NCBI RefSeq assembly: GCF_006210265.1
Contig: NZ_VCNC01000003.1
Coordinates: 620,001-684,000, forward strand
Source of the DNA: Desulfovibrio sp. UCD-KL4C
GTDB taxonomy: Bacteria > Desulfobacterota > Desulfovibrionia > Desulfovibrionales > Desulfovibrionaceae
Direction of reading: 5' to 3'
DNA: 64,000 nt
Shown: piece by piece, positions 8,230-17,663 of the stretch
How the letters are laid out: every line of letters starts with the position of its first letter
Numbering within the stretch: position 1 is the stretch's first letter
The notes under the pieces: generated by a model
The model's input: the letters and a program-made list of their open reading frames with translations, nothing else
Told to the model about the DNA's origin: nothing
Database searches by the model: none
Position numbers and translations under genes: made by a program

Positions 8230-9420
8230 CTATGACAGGCGATTTTTAAAGTCTTCATAGCCGAATCGACGGACAATTGTTATTTCGTCTAATTCAGGCT
8301 TGTAGAGGGTTATTGAAGGTAACTGAATACCATTGAAGGTATTCGTCTTAACCATTGAATAGATAGCCATATCTGTGAAAACCAGAGTGTCTCCAGCTTT
8401 AAGAGGATCATCAAAAGAGTATTCTCCAGCAATATCTCCTGCCAGACAGGAAGGGCCGCCTATTCTGCAAGTCCAAGTTTTTTCACCCGCTTCACCTGAT
8501 CCGACAATATGCGGACGGTACGGCATTTCGATTACATCCGGCATATGGCACGGAACCGCTGAATCCATAATGACTATGGGCATATCTGCCTGCGTCACAT
8601 CTAGCACTTTTGAAACAAGATATCCTGTATTTAAAGCTACTGCTTCACCAGGTTCCAGATAAACTTCAACATCCCATTTCTTTTTAAATTCGGTGATGAG
8701 TTTTACCAGCAGATTCCTATCATAGTCCGGTCTTGTTATGTGATGACCTCCGCCGAAGTTGACGTAGCGCATATGCGGCAGAATATCGGAAAATTTTTTT
8801 TCTACAGCTCGGATGGTTCTTTCCAGACAGTCAGAGTTCTGTTCACATAGATTGTGCCAGTGCAGCCCGGTCACTCCTTCGAGGTTGTCTGGATCAAAGT
8901 GAGCTCTGCGGATACCGAGACGAGAACCTGGTGAACATGGATCATATATCGGTGTCGCACCTTCAGAATGCTCCGGATTGATGCGGACTGCAAGCTCAAT
9001 TTCACGATTTTGCGTAGATGCCAGATCCTTTATAAGATGCCGGAATTTATCAAGTTGATCAAAAGAATTGAAAACTATGTGATCACTTGTCTGGCACAAA
9101 TCTAGGATATCATTTTCAGAATATGCGGCGGCAAAAGTATGGACTTCGCGGCCGAATTCTTCACGTCCGAGTCTTGCTTCGTGTGGTGAACTTGCACATA
9201 CTCCGTCCAGCTTTGCGGATAGTAACGGAAATGTGCTGAACATGGCGAAGCATTTTAGAGCAAGAAGGATCTTGCAGCCGGTTTGTTCTTTGATAGAGGA
9301 GAGGACCTCCAGATTGTTTTTCAGGAGGCCCTCGTCGATTACATATGATGGGGTTTCCACTTCAGAAGGACTGAAGCGGAATTCTGTGTGTCCGTCCACT
9401 ATAGTTCCACTTCTACCCAT
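8230..9420 (-). CDS. nspC: Carboxynorspermidine/carboxyspermidine decarboxylase
   Basis: 396 aa, PLP-dependent, fold III (alanine-racemase-like) decarboxylase. The N-terminal 'ETPSYVIDEGLL' leads to the PLP lysine in 'KILLALKCFAM' (about residue 55). 'GLHWHNLCEQ' and 'RYVNFGGGHHITR' bind substrate and phosphate, 'EPGEAVALNTG' follows, and 'MDSAVPCHMPDV' carries the Cys of the second subunit's active site. The enzyme decarboxylates carboxyspermidine or carboxynorspermidine to the triamine. Its first 22 bp overlap the 3' end of the dehydrogenase gene, which indicates translational coupling of the two consecutive enzymes. Confidence 0.94.
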   Translation of the reverse strand: MGRSGTIVDGHTEFRFSPSEVETPSYVIDEGLLKNNLEVLSSIKEQTGCKILLALKCFAMFSTFPLLSAKLDGVCASSPHEARLGREEFGREVHTFAAAYSENDILDLCQTSDHIVFNSFDQLDKFRHLIKDLASTQNREIELAVRINPEHSEGATPIYDPCSPGSRLGIRRAHFDPDNLEGVTGLHWHNLCEQNSDCLERTIRAVEKKFSDILPHMRYVNFGGGHHITRPDYDRNLLVKLITEFKKKWDVEVYLEPGEAVALNTGYLVSKVLDVTQADMPIVIMDSAVPCHMPDVIEMPYRPHIVGSGEAGEKTWTCRIGGPSCLAGDIAGEYSFDDPLKAGDTLVFTDMAIYSMVKTNTFNGIQLPSITLYKPELDEITIVRRFGYEDFKNRLS

Positions 9421-10589
9421 GGCAGGCCGTGTTTGTTCAGTGCTTCCATGAAAGGATCAGGGTCAAGCTGTTCCATGTTGAACACTCCTTTGCCTGTCCA
9501 TTTTCCGGTGAGCATCATCATTGCTCCGATCATGGCAGGAACTCCAGTGGTGTAGGAAATAGCCTGCGAGCCTACTTCTTTATATGCTGCTTCATGGCTG
9601 CATATATTGTAAATGTACATTTTCTTTTCTTTGCCGTCTTTTACGCCTGTCATGACATTGCCAATGCAGGTGCGTCCCTTGGTAAGCGGACCGAGTGATC
9701 CCGGTTCCGGCAGTACTGCTGTCAGGAACTTAATGGGCTGAATCATCTGTCCGTTATATTCGATAGGCTCAATGGAAGTCATGCCGATGTTCTCAAGTAC
9801 TTTTAAGTGGGTGAGATATTTTTCGGAAAATGTCATCCAGAAGCGGGCACGCTTTAGTCCTTTAATATTAAGGGCAAGTGATTCCAGTTCTTCGTGGTAC
9901 ATGAGATAACATTTTTTCTCACCGATACCGTCAGGGAAGTCATAGTCCATGGACCATGCCAGAGGATCTGTTTCCACCCATTCCCCGCGTTCCCAGTAGC
10001 GTCCGCGTTGAGTTATTTCTCTGATATTGATCTCAGGGTTGAAATTGGTAGCAAACGCTTGACCATGATCACCTGCGTTGCAGTCTATGATATCCAGTTC
10101 ATGAATTTCGTCGAAATGGTGTTTCATGGCGTGGGCTGCAAATATATTGGTAACACCAGGGTCGAATCCGGAACCGAGAAGTGCCATCAATCCTGCTTCT
10201 TTGAAGCGTTCCTGATATGCCCACTGCCATTTGTATTCAAATTTAGCTTCATCGAGAGGCTCATAGTTGGCAGTATCCATGTAATTGACGCCTACTTCAA
10301 GACATGCGTCCATGAGAGTAAGGTCCTGATACGGCAGAGCAAGGTTGACCAAAAGATCAGGTTTAATCTTTTTAAGAAGCTCTACTGTTTCCGGAACGTT
10401 ATCAGCGTCAACTTTATATGTTGCTACAGTTACACCGGTACGTGTTTTTACGGATTCAGCAATGGCATCACATTTCGCCTTGGTGCGGCTGGCGAGGTGA
10501 ATTTCAGTGAAAACTTCCGGAATCTGAGCGCATTTGTGAACAGCTACACTGCCGACGCCCCCGGCTCCTATGATTAGAACTTTAGACAT
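9399..10589 (-). CDS. Carboxynorspermidine/carboxyspermidine dehydrogenase (saccharopine dehydrogenase family)
   Basis: 396 aa. N-terminal Rossmann motif 'VLIIGAGGVGSVAVHKCAQ' and saccharopine-dehydrogenase-type domains throughout ('NLALPYQDLTLMDACLEVGV', 'GSGFDPGVTNIFAAHA'). It condenses aspartate semialdehyde with putrescine or diaminopropane and reduces the imine using NADPH, feeding the decarboxylase encoded next. The assignment over true saccharopine dehydrogenase rests on this neighbourhood. The gap to speA upstream is 48 bp. This is the S-adenosylmethionine-independent route to spermidine-type triamines. Confidence 0.92.
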   Translation of the reverse strand: MSKVLIIGAGGVGSVAVHKCAQIPEVFTEIHLASRTKAKCDAIAESVKTRTGVTVATYKVDADNVPETVELLKKIKPDLLVNLALPYQDLTLMDACLEVGVNYMDTANYEPLDEAKFEYKWQWAYQERFKEAGLMALLGSGFDPGVTNIFAAHAMKHHFDEIHELDIIDCNAGDHGQAFATNFNPEINIREITQRGRYWERGEWVETDPLAWSMDYDFPDGIGEKKCYLMYHEELESLALNIKGLKRARFWMTFSEKYLTHLKVLENIGMTSIEPIEYNGQMIQPIKFLTAVLPEPGSLGPLTKGRTCIGNVMTGVKDGKEKKMYIYNICSHEAAYKEVGSQAISYTTGVPAMIGAMMMLTGKWTGKGVFNMEQLDPDPFMEALNKHGLPWVEVEL

Positions 10590-10637
10590 AGATTTATCCT
10601 CATATGGTGCCTTTTGTTACGAAGACACCATTATAGT

Positions 10638-12551
10638 TTATCTTTCGAAGTAAGTGTATCCCTGTAAGCCTATTTTATAAGCCTGAAGTATTTCTTTGCG
10701 CTGAGCGGGGGTTATGAGCCCTTTGCGTACAGCCTCTTCAGCTGTTTCGCGGAACCGGGTCAGAAGGTACTTGGTGTCGTATTCTACATAAGATAGAATT
10801 TCTTCAACAGTGTCTCCTTCCATTTCTCCGACAAAGTCGAACTCACCGTTGTCGCGTATCCTGACGGTCACAATATTAGTGTCACCCAGCAGATTATGTA
10901 AATCTCCGAGTGTCTCCTGATAAGCTCCGACAAGAAAGGCTCCGAGGTAATACTCGTCATTTTCATTCAGCTCATGCAGCGGCATTGTTTTTTTAACACC
11001 CTGACTGTCTATGAATCTGTCTATTTTGCCATCGCAGTCGCAGGTTATGTCAGCCAGAATGCCTTCACGTGTAGGTCTTTCGTTTAAACGATGTACCGGC
11101 ATAATCGGGAATAGCTGGCCTATTGCCCATGCATCCGGAAGAGACTGAAACACACTGAAGTTACAGTAATATATGTCTGAAAGAGCGTGTACTATGCCTT
11201 CAAGTTCATGCGGAAGGGTAGGGAGGTCCTTAGTCAGGATAGCTATACGGCGGATTGTCTCCCAAAAGACATTTTCCCCTATAGCACGTTCTCTAAAGGA
11301 TATTCTTCCTGCACTGAATGCCTGCCTGACTTCATCGCGATAATACAGGATGTCGTTAAAGCATTCCTGAATGTTACGCAGATTAAGAGATTTCAACGCT
11401 TCAAATAAGTGGTGGATATGGATATTTGTTTCTTCAGGAAGTACATCCGGCAATGGTTCCGGTTCAAAACGAGCTTTATCAAGTACGTTGAAAAGAAGCA
11501 TTGAGTAGTAGGCTACCAGCGCACGCCCTGATTCAGTAATAATAGTAGGATGATTAACGCCTTGTTCGTCGAGCACTGTCATAACGCCTTCAACAACGTC
11601 AACGCAGTATTCGTTTACAGAGTAGTTACGGCTGCTCATAAAGTTGGTCTGAGTTCCGTCATAGTCAACGGCTAGACCGCCGCCGAGGTCGAGGTAACGC
11701 ATGTTTGCGCCTTCACCGACCAAGCCTGCGTACACTCGGCTTGCTTCGGATACCGCTCCACGAATATCGCGAATGTTTGGTATCTGTGAACCGAGGTGAT
11801 AGTGTAGCAATTGTAGGCAGTCGAGCATGTCAGCTTCGCTTAGACGATCTATTACATCAATGATCTGAGTTGCGTTGAGTCCGAAGATGGAACGGTCTCC
11901 ACCTGATTCCGACCAGAGGCCGTTTGCCTGCGCCGAAAGCTTGACGCGCACTCCGAGAATAGGCTTCACGCCTTTGGCTTTGGAACGCTCAATGATGAGA
12001 GCCAGTTCGCTTGGCATTTCAACAACCATAACGCATTTAAAGCCTAGCTGGGTTGCATGTAAACCAAGGTCGATGAACTCTTCATCTTTATATCCGTTAC
12101 AGATCAATACAGCTTCTGTGTCACGCATCATGCCCATGGCCGCGATGAGTTCAGCCTTACTTCCTGCTTCAAGGCCATGATGATATTTTTTGCCATGACG
12201 AGTCACAGCTTCAACAACCTGTTGTTGTTGATTAACTTTAATTGGGTATGCCCCAAGATATGACCCGTTATAGCCGAGGCTATCGATGGCTGAAAGAAAA
12301 CTTTCATTAAGCAGGGATATCTGGGTGTCGAGGATATTCTCGATGCGCAGAAGGACAGGCATGTCCAGTCCGCGTTCTTGAATGCCGGATATTATCTCAG
12401 GTATGCTTACCGCATGGTTGAATTGACCAGGGTTGGCAGAAACTTGAAGATCTCCGTTATCGGAAATGCCGAAGAATCCAGCGCCCCATTCACGGACGCC
12501 GTAGAGTTCTGTAGACCTTTCAGAGGTCCATCTTTCCAGTGTGTTGACCAC
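10638..12551 (-). CDS. speA: Biosynthetic arginine decarboxylase
   Basis: 637 aa, the usual length for SpeA. Converts arginine to agmatine with PLP. The PLP lysine lies in 'GAYPIKVNQQQQVVEAV' (about residue 102). Also seen are 'HYHLGSQIPNIRDIRG', 'YLDLGGGLAVDYDGT' and 'TESGRALVAYY', and near the C-terminus 'CDCDGKIDRFID', which carries the catalytic Cys region. The start is GTG at 12551 with GGAGG eight bases upstream; an overlapping ATG at 12555 is out of frame. First gene of the polyamine operon, preceded by a strong promoter and two inverted repeats. Confidence 0.95.
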   Translation of the reverse strand: MVNTLERWTSERSTELYGVREWGAGFFGISDNGDLQVSANPGQFNHAVSIPEIISGIQERGLDMPVLLRIENILDTQISLLNESFLSAIDSLGYNGSYLGAYPIKVNQQQQVVEAVTRHGKKYHHGLEAGSKAELIAAMGMMRDTEAVLICNGYKDEEFIDLGLHATQLGFKCVMVVEMPSELALIIERSKAKGVKPILGVRVKLSAQANGLWSESGGDRSIFGLNATQIIDVIDRLSEADMLDCLQLLHYHLGSQIPNIRDIRGAVSEASRVYAGLVGEGANMRYLDLGGGLAVDYDGTQTNFMSSRNYSVNEYCVDVVEGVMTVLDEQGVNHPTIITESGRALVAYYSMLLFNVLDKARFEPEPLPDVLPEETNIHIHHLFEALKSLNLRNIQECFNDILYYRDEVRQAFSAGRISFRERAIGENVFWETIRRIAILTKDLPTLPHELEGIVHALSDIYYCNFSVFQSLPDAWAIGQLFPIMPVHRLNERPTREGILADITCDCDGKIDRFIDSQGVKKTMPLHELNENDEYYLGAFLVGAYQETLGDLHNLLGDTNIVTVRIRDNGEFDFVGEMEGDTVEEILSYVEYDTKYLLTRFRETAEEAVRKGLITPAQRKEILQAYKIGLQGYTYFER

Positions 12552-12641
12552 TCATAAATCCTCCATATGAAAAGTGAATCGGGGACGCCCCCGCGCCGAA
12601 TAGTTTAATGGATAAACTGTTTTTCACCTATTGAAAAACGG

Positions 12642-12670
12642 CATTTATGGATGGTAGCAACAAATGTCAA
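12642..12670 (-). promoter_or_regulatory. Candidate sigma-70 promoter of the speA operon with overlapping palindrome
   Basis: Minus strand: -35 TTGACA (12670-12665), 17-bp spacer, -10 TAAATG (12647-12642). The expected start, near 12635, falls inside a perfect inverted repeat GTTTTTCA/TGAAAAAC (12619-12626 and 12632-12639). That repeat could be an operator or the first hairpin of the leader. A second GC-rich hairpin (GGGG/CCCC, about 12583-12596) lies some 30 bases before the GTG start. Confidence 0.6.
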
Positions 12671-12828
12671 TACGAATAAAGACAAATTGCATACCTGCGT
12701 AGTCTTCACTTTGAATTAATTGATTATTTATAAATAATATATTTTAAATTCGAGATTTTGCATGCGCTAGTATTAATATTATATTTTATGCCACTATTTA
12801 TGATATGTTGTAATTTAATTGGTAATGA

Positions 12829-13356
12829 TCATTCGGACAGCAATGGAAACATTTTTTTTATGATTTTGGATGCTTCTTGCGTGGCCATTATAGCTGCGAA
12901 TTCGCTTGTGAACGGTTTCAAGTTGTCAAGAAGTATAGGGATGGTTTCCACGCAGGCGTATGCTGGTTGAAAAAGGGATTGTGAAGGTTCTGTTTTAGTT
13001 GAATTAGAATTGGTCGTCTTAGGGAGCAGTTTATGCTCAGGATAATTTTGATAGATTTCGCATGAAATTTTCCACGCAACCTGTAAATCGCGGTAAGCAT
13101 GTTTATATTCATGTAAGCTTGTGTAACTTTTACCTCTAAGCATGAAAGCTTGAGCTTTGGTTATGTCTGAGGCATCAGAGTCTATAATATTGTCTAATAG
13201 TTGAACCGCTTTATCATATTGCTTTTCACTGCGTAGCTCAATTGCATTGTTTATAGAATTACCGAAGAGTGTGCATCCTTGGAGAAAACCTGTCAAAAAG
13301 GCAATCAGTACTACTGATCTTAGTATGCAGACCATTAACGAATTGTCTTTTTTCAT
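12829..13356 (-). CDS. Small TPR-like lipoprotein
   Basis: 175 aa. An N-terminal hydrophobic signal ends in a lipobox 'FLQGC' (Cys about residue 28), so it is probably a lipid-anchored envelope protein. The following segment has tetratricopeptide-like helices ('LRSEKQYDKAVQLLDNIID', 'AFMLRGKSYTSLHEYKHAYR'). The C-terminal third is not recognised. AAGGA precedes the ATG. It lies 41 bp downstream of the PilZ gene on the same strand, so the two may form a unit. Function unknown. Confidence 0.8.
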   Translation of the reverse strand: MKKDNSLMVCILRSVVLIAFLTGFLQGCTLFGNSINNAIELRSEKQYDKAVQLLDNIIDSDASDITKAQAFMLRGKSYTSLHEYKHAYRDLQVAWKISCEIYQNYPEHKLLPKTTNSNSTKTEPSQSLFQPAYACVETIPILLDNLKPFTSEFAAIMATQEASKIIKKMFPLLSE

Positions 13357-13397
13357 GAGTATCCTTATTGCTTGCTCTGCAATACTGAACTTGTAAA

Positions 13398-14072
13398 TTA
13401 TGAATCGTCTGATTTCAGGTTCGGCGTAATGTATTTTTGCTGTAATTCAGAAGATTGTTCAGGTGTTATAGTTATGAATTTTACCCCAACACCCTCCATC
13501 TTATCATTTGTAGATTTAATCCAGCGAATACCAACATATATAGGTAGTTTGTTTGATAATTCATCAAATTTTAGATGTAAAAAATCTTGATCAAAAATAT
13601 CATTTGTAGTGCTTATAAGGCAGCCAGATTTTGAAATATTTTGTACCATTCCGTCAAAACTGTTCGCCATTGCCGGGTCGTTTTCCGCGCTGATTCGTAT
13701 AGGAATATTTATTTTTACCCGTTCACTTTTACGGCTCATAATGCAGTCATTCTCTATATAGCTTTGTTTGAAAGTTGAAAGGTCATCAACGAAAACGACT
13801 TTACCTGATTCAACTTTAGTTCTTATAAGTGAATGGTTTGCTGCAATAGAGAAGATTCTGTTTCTTGCATAAGCCGGAGTTTTCATTACTTTTGGGATAT
13901 CGAGAATTAATCCTGTAAACTTTTCTTTCAGAACTTCGTGAATAAAATTGTCCAGAGTTAAGCAGTATTTAATATTAAACTCATTGGCTATTGGGGATTT
14001 TTTATATTTTTCTGGACTGTCAACAAAAGCTATTGTTGACAGTTTATCATTGCTAGGCATCAGCTTCTCCAA
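13398..14072 (-). CDS. PilZ-domain protein (probable c-di-GMP effector)
   Basis: 224 aa. The C-terminal half is a PilZ domain with both c-di-GMP-binding signatures: R-x-x-x-R as 'RKSER' (about residue 112) and (D/N)-x-S-x-x-G as 'QNISKSGC' (about 143), plus 'MEGVGVKFITITPEQ' at the end of the domain. Residues 1-100 look like a degenerate receiver-like domain ('STIAFVDSPEKYKKS', 'LILDIPKV') without a clear phosphoacceptor set. Such proteins translate c-di-GMP into changes in motility or surface behaviour. The partner is unknown. It lies between the lipoprotein gene and the terminator of the helicase gene. Confidence 0.88.
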   Translation of the reverse strand: MEKLMPSNDKLSTIAFVDSPEKYKKSPIANEFNIKYCLTLDNFIHEVLKEKFTGLILDIPKVMKTPAYARNRIFSIAANHSLIRTKVESGKVVFVDDLSTFKQSYIENDCIMSRKSERVKINIPIRISAENDPAMANSFDGMVQNISKSGCLISTTNDIFDQDFLHLKFDELSNKLPIYVGIRWIKSTNDKMEGVGVKFITITPEQSSELQQKYITPNLKSDDS

Positions 14073-14142
14073 GATTTAGAAAGTATGAAGAGTTATTTAA
14101 GAAGAATACTAAGTTTTATTCAGCTTGCATATTAAATTTTAT

Positions 14143-14181
14143 AAAAAGCCCTCCGAATCCTGTTTAAAGAATCCGGAGGGC
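14143..14181 (-). terminator. Rho-independent terminator of the helicase gene
   Basis: Stem GCCCTCCG/CGGAGGGC (14148-14155 and 14174-14181). The minus-strand U-tract comes from the A-run at 14143-14147. Located 36 bp after the helicase stop codon. Confidence 0.75.
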
Positions 14182-14216
14182 CTATATATTAACGTTATGA
14201 ATCAGCTAGGTGAATC

Positions 14217-17200
14217 TTAAATTTCAAATAACATTTCAAGGTCATCACGAGTAAGAGATTTAAGGGCGGACTGGCCTGGAATAATTGCGTCCGCAACACT
14301 CTTTTTCATTTCCTGCAGTTTAAGTATTTTTTCTTCAACTGTATTCTGACAGATCATTTTGTATGCAAAAACCTGTCTCTTCTGTCCTATACGATGGGTA
14401 CGGTCAGTAGCCTGATTTTCTACAGCAGGGTTCCACCATGGGTCATAGTGAATAACATAGTCCGCAGAAGTAAGGTTCAAACCGGTTCCACCTGCTTTGA
14501 GCGAGATAAGGAATATTGGAATATCCGGACTGTCGTTAAATTTATCAACCTGCTCAAACCTGTCTTTACTAGAACCGTCAAGGTAGGTGAACGGTACTTC
14601 CTTAATTGTCAGCCATGAGCGGATAACATGAAGCATCTGCACAAACTGTGAGAAAACGAGAACTTTATGTCCGCCTTCAACTATATCAAAGATAAGGTCT
14701 TTGAATGCGTCAAATTTACCTGACGGAAGATTGGTTGAAAAACCGGGCATGTCCAGCTTGAGGAGTCTCGGGTGACAACAAATTTGTCTGAGCTTGAGGA
14801 GTGCGTCAAGGATAGACATCTGGCTTTTAGCCATACCTTTTTCGTCAACATCTTTGAGGACCTGATCTTTAAGTCGTTTTGCCAGAGCATTGTATAGATC
14901 ACGCTGCTCTTCGATGAGGTCGCAGTAATGAACAGTTTCGATTTTTGGCGGAAGGTCTTTTGCCACTTCAGATTTTGTTCTGCGAAGAATAAACGGTTTT
15001 ACTCTGGTACGCAGATACTCTAGCGCTTCTTCATCTCCGTCTTTTATCGGTTTAATTATGCCACGTTGGAAAGCATGCTGGGAGCTGAGAAATCCGGGCA
15101 TAAGGAATTCGAATAAGGACCAAAGTTCAAATAAGTTATTTTCAATCGGAGTACCTGACAGGCAGAGTCGCATATCAGACTTAAGCTGACGAACAGACTT
15201 TGCTGTGATGGTATTAGGATTTTTAATATTCTGTGCTTCATCAAGAATTACAGAGGTATATTCTTGCTTAAGCAGTTCATCAAGGTCTCTACGCAGTAAT
15301 GCGTAGGTCGTAATAACTATATTAGACGTGCTGATCTTTTTGAAGAGTTCTTCGCGTCTTGAACCGTAGATTGTCAAAATTGATAGCTGAGGAACAAATT
15401 TCTTAGCTTCACGTTCCCAGTTAGGAAGAACTGAGGTCGGAACGATAATAAGGTTTGGTCCTTTGATATCCCTTTCATAAAGCGACAGTAGGAAAGAAAG
15501 GGTTTGAATGGTTTTACCAAGTCCCATTTCATCTGCCAGAATTCCACCGAAGTGATACTCACGCAGGAAGTTCAAGTAACTTAATCCCTGAAGCTGATAC
15601 GGGCGCAAGGTTGCGTCAAGTCCCAGCGGAGCTTCAAGTTGCTTTATCTCTTCGAAGTCATGAATTTTTTCTCTTAGTTTAACAAACTGTTCGTCTGTTC
15701 TGGTGTCAGGAAGGTCTTCAATAATTTTGTCCAGAACAGGGGTTTCATACTGCTCGTATGTAGCTCTTGGAGGCTGATCAGGATCATAGCCTAGAGCTTT
15801 GAGTTTGTGACTGAGCTTTTTGAGCCATGATTCTGGAAGGCTTGTGTATGAACCGTCTTTAAGTTGAACATATCGTTTACCCTGACTCCATGCTTCCCAT
15901 ATTTTCTCGATAGGAACACGCTGGTCATCGTACTCGACAGTGATATCGAGGTTGAACCATTTATTGTCATCATCGGTGTCGATCTCTGCAATAATCTGCG
16001 GTTTAGTCAGTCTTACTTTATAGCGGGTAAGGTTCTTTTCACCATAAATCCTATACGCTTCAACAAGCTGTGGATAAAAATCAAGCAAGAAGGTGATTGC
16101 AGCTTCTTGTTCCATGAACCAGATGGAATTGTTTCGCGGCTGGAAACCCATATCTCTCAGTTCGGAGAAAAGCATAGCTTCTTCTTCCTGAGCACGACGA
16201 ACCAGATAAGATTTGTCGCCATCCTTATAGCTACCTGTCTGTAAATCCGGATTAGGTTCGGACATGCTTACTTCACCATGTTCAGTCTCGTATACGTTAT
16301 CGATTCTGATGGTGAGAAGGCTTCCTTCCTCGTTCAAATAAAGCTTAGGATTAAAGGTTGCAGGCACAAAAAACGGCTGCATCTTTTCAAGAAATTCCTC
16401 GTGATCATAAAGATCTGAAACAGGAATCTGTGTCCATACTCGATCAAGGAATTCAGGAATGTCTCCCGGAGGAATTACGGGATTTTGAATTCTCATTTCC
16501 TGTACAAGTTTAGGGTCTAAAGTTGTCTGTACCGGATAGAAACCGTGTTTCCAGTAAACCCACAGAGGTAATCTACCGTAAAAGAAAACTTCGTTATCAT
16601 CCATGATGGAGAAAGGCGGCTTGCCTTCATCGGATAGTAAAATGTCAAAGCTCAGCCCTTCCTCAGCTAGTTGAGGGGACAGCTTAAGCTGCATTGTTCT
16701 GCTTTCAATTCTGATGGGAATATCCGTGTCACGCAGGAATATGTAGTATTCATCTTTAACAGATCTGAAAAACCACGCATGAAGACCTGCCGGAATATCA
16801 ACCCTATGTCCGCGGTAATCAAGAAAATGGCCGATCTGCTCCGCAACTAGCGGAAGATTTGGAGATGTTTCGCTCCATTCAGGATTGGCTATAATGCTTT
16901 CTAGGTCAATTTCATTTTGGACTTGTGACAGGCCGGACTTGTTTTGCCTTGCTCTGAAAAATGAGACTTGTAATCTTTCCGGCTCAGGGTACATCCTATA
17001 AATAATATAATGTTTTCCAGCTTCCGGCTCCAGTTCTGTAGAAAAAAATGATCTGAAGTTTTGACGCCAGTCAGCCTGTTTAATTGATTCAGCTTTTTCT
17101 TCTTCTGAATCAAGTGTCAGTAAAAGTTTTAAGGCGGCAGCGCCGACATGTCTGCAGACTCCGGAATACGAATCCGGGCAATTGCAATAATGGTTAATGT

Positions 17201-17426
17201 TTTCTTCAGCCAGATTAAGTCCTAACTCTGATGTATAAATCTGGAAATCATCACCTTGAATAGACGCATCTACATCCCAGTATCTTTCTCGTTTATTCAA
17301 ATCTAACTTCTGGACCCCCCCAGAAGTTACAATGTTACGAGAACCGTCCAGAATATATTCTGGAACAGTATGTGATACAAAATCCTTGAGTATTTTTTTT
17401 ACTACTGCTTCTTCATTTTGAGACAT
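14217..17426 (-). CDS. SNF2-family helicase/ATPase with N-terminal SWIM zinc finger
   Basis: 1069 aa. SWIM finger C-x-C-x7-C-x-H at residues 81-93 ('CNCPDSYSGVCRH'), a long middle region, then a SNF2 ATPase: Walker A 'ADEMGLGKTIQ' (about 630), Walker B 'ILDEAQNIKNP' (about 727), motif III-like 'LSGTPIENNLFELWS', and C-terminal motifs 'GGTGLNLTSADYVIHYD' and 'QATDRTHRIGQKRQVF' (about 1010). It is expected to translocate on duplex DNA and remodel protein-DNA complexes, with SWIM mediating DNA or protein contacts. Spacing of the Shine-Dalgarno to the ATG is tight (AAGG abuts it), so initiation may be weak. It stands alone. Confidence 0.94.
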   Translation of the reverse strand: MSQNEEAVVKKILKDFVSHTVPEYILDGSRNIVTSGGVQKLDLNKRERYWDVDASIQGDDFQIYTSELGLNLAEENINHYCNCPDSYSGVCRHVGAAALKLLLTLDSEEEKAESIKQADWRQNFRSFFSTELEPEAGKHYIIYRMYPEPERLQVSFFRARQNKSGLSQVQNEIDLESIIANPEWSETSPNLPLVAEQIGHFLDYRGHRVDIPAGLHAWFFRSVKDEYYIFLRDTDIPIRIESRTMQLKLSPQLAEEGLSFDILLSDEGKPPFSIMDDNEVFFYGRLPLWVYWKHGFYPVQTTLDPKLVQEMRIQNPVIPPGDIPEFLDRVWTQIPVSDLYDHEEFLEKMQPFFVPATFNPKLYLNEEGSLLTIRIDNVYETEHGEVSMSEPNPDLQTGSYKDGDKSYLVRRAQEEEAMLFSELRDMGFQPRNNSIWFMEQEAAITFLLDFYPQLVEAYRIYGEKNLTRYKVRLTKPQIIAEIDTDDDNKWFNLDITVEYDDQRVPIEKIWEAWSQGKRYVQLKDGSYTSLPESWLKKLSHKLKALGYDPDQPPRATYEQYETPVLDKIIEDLPDTRTDEQFVKLREKIHDFEEIKQLEAPLGLDATLRPYQLQGLSYLNFLREYHFGGILADEMGLGKTIQTLSFLLSLYERDIKGPNLIIVPTSVLPNWEREAKKFVPQLSILTIYGSRREELFKKISTSNIVITTYALLRRDLDELLKQEYTSVILDEAQNIKNPNTITAKSVRQLKSDMRLCLSGTPIENNLFELWSLFEFLMPGFLSSQHAFQRGIIKPIKDGDEEALEYLRTRVKPFILRRTKSEVAKDLPPKIETVHYCDLIEEQRDLYNALAKRLKDQVLKDVDEKGMAKSQMSILDALLKLRQICCHPRLLKLDMPGFSTNLPSGKFDAFKDLIFDIVEGGHKVLVFSQFVQMLHVIRSWLTIKEVPFTYLDGSSKDRFEQVDKFNDSPDIPIFLISLKAGGTGLNLTSADYVIHYDPWWNPAVENQATDRTHRIGQKRQVFAYKMICQNTVEEKILKLQEMKKSVADAIIPGQSALKSLTRDDLEMLFEI

Positions 17427-17663
17427 CCTTACTTGGACCCCCGAACCCTATCGTTAGTAAGTAATTTTATAATAGTTTATATTATGTATAATATATTTCT
17501 TTAATCTTTTTGCTTGTTACGGTGCTTGCGTAAAGTAAAAACTGTTTTTGGTCAATCTACAGCTATACATTACTTGGCTTTTTAAAAACATTAGTACATA
17601 CTAAACATTAATAGCAGTTAATATAATTTTATCAAATATTTTCTACAAAAAAACAAGGGAAAC

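Noticed and set aside
9894-10577. 227-codon ORF antisense to the carboxynorspermidine dehydrogenase gene
   Set aside because: It is the mirror frame of a well-conserved enzyme gene, has no ribosome site and a composition unlike a real protein (Phe/Cys-rich).
12758-12970. 70-codon ORF antisense to the 3' end of the TPR lipoprotein
   Set aside because: Hydrophobic N-terminus is chance AT-rich sequence; no ribosome site.
17311-17332. CTTCTGG/CCAGAAG hairpin as a terminator
   Set aside because: Lies inside the SNF2 gene near its 5' end with no U-tract; probably chance or a minor mRNA structure.
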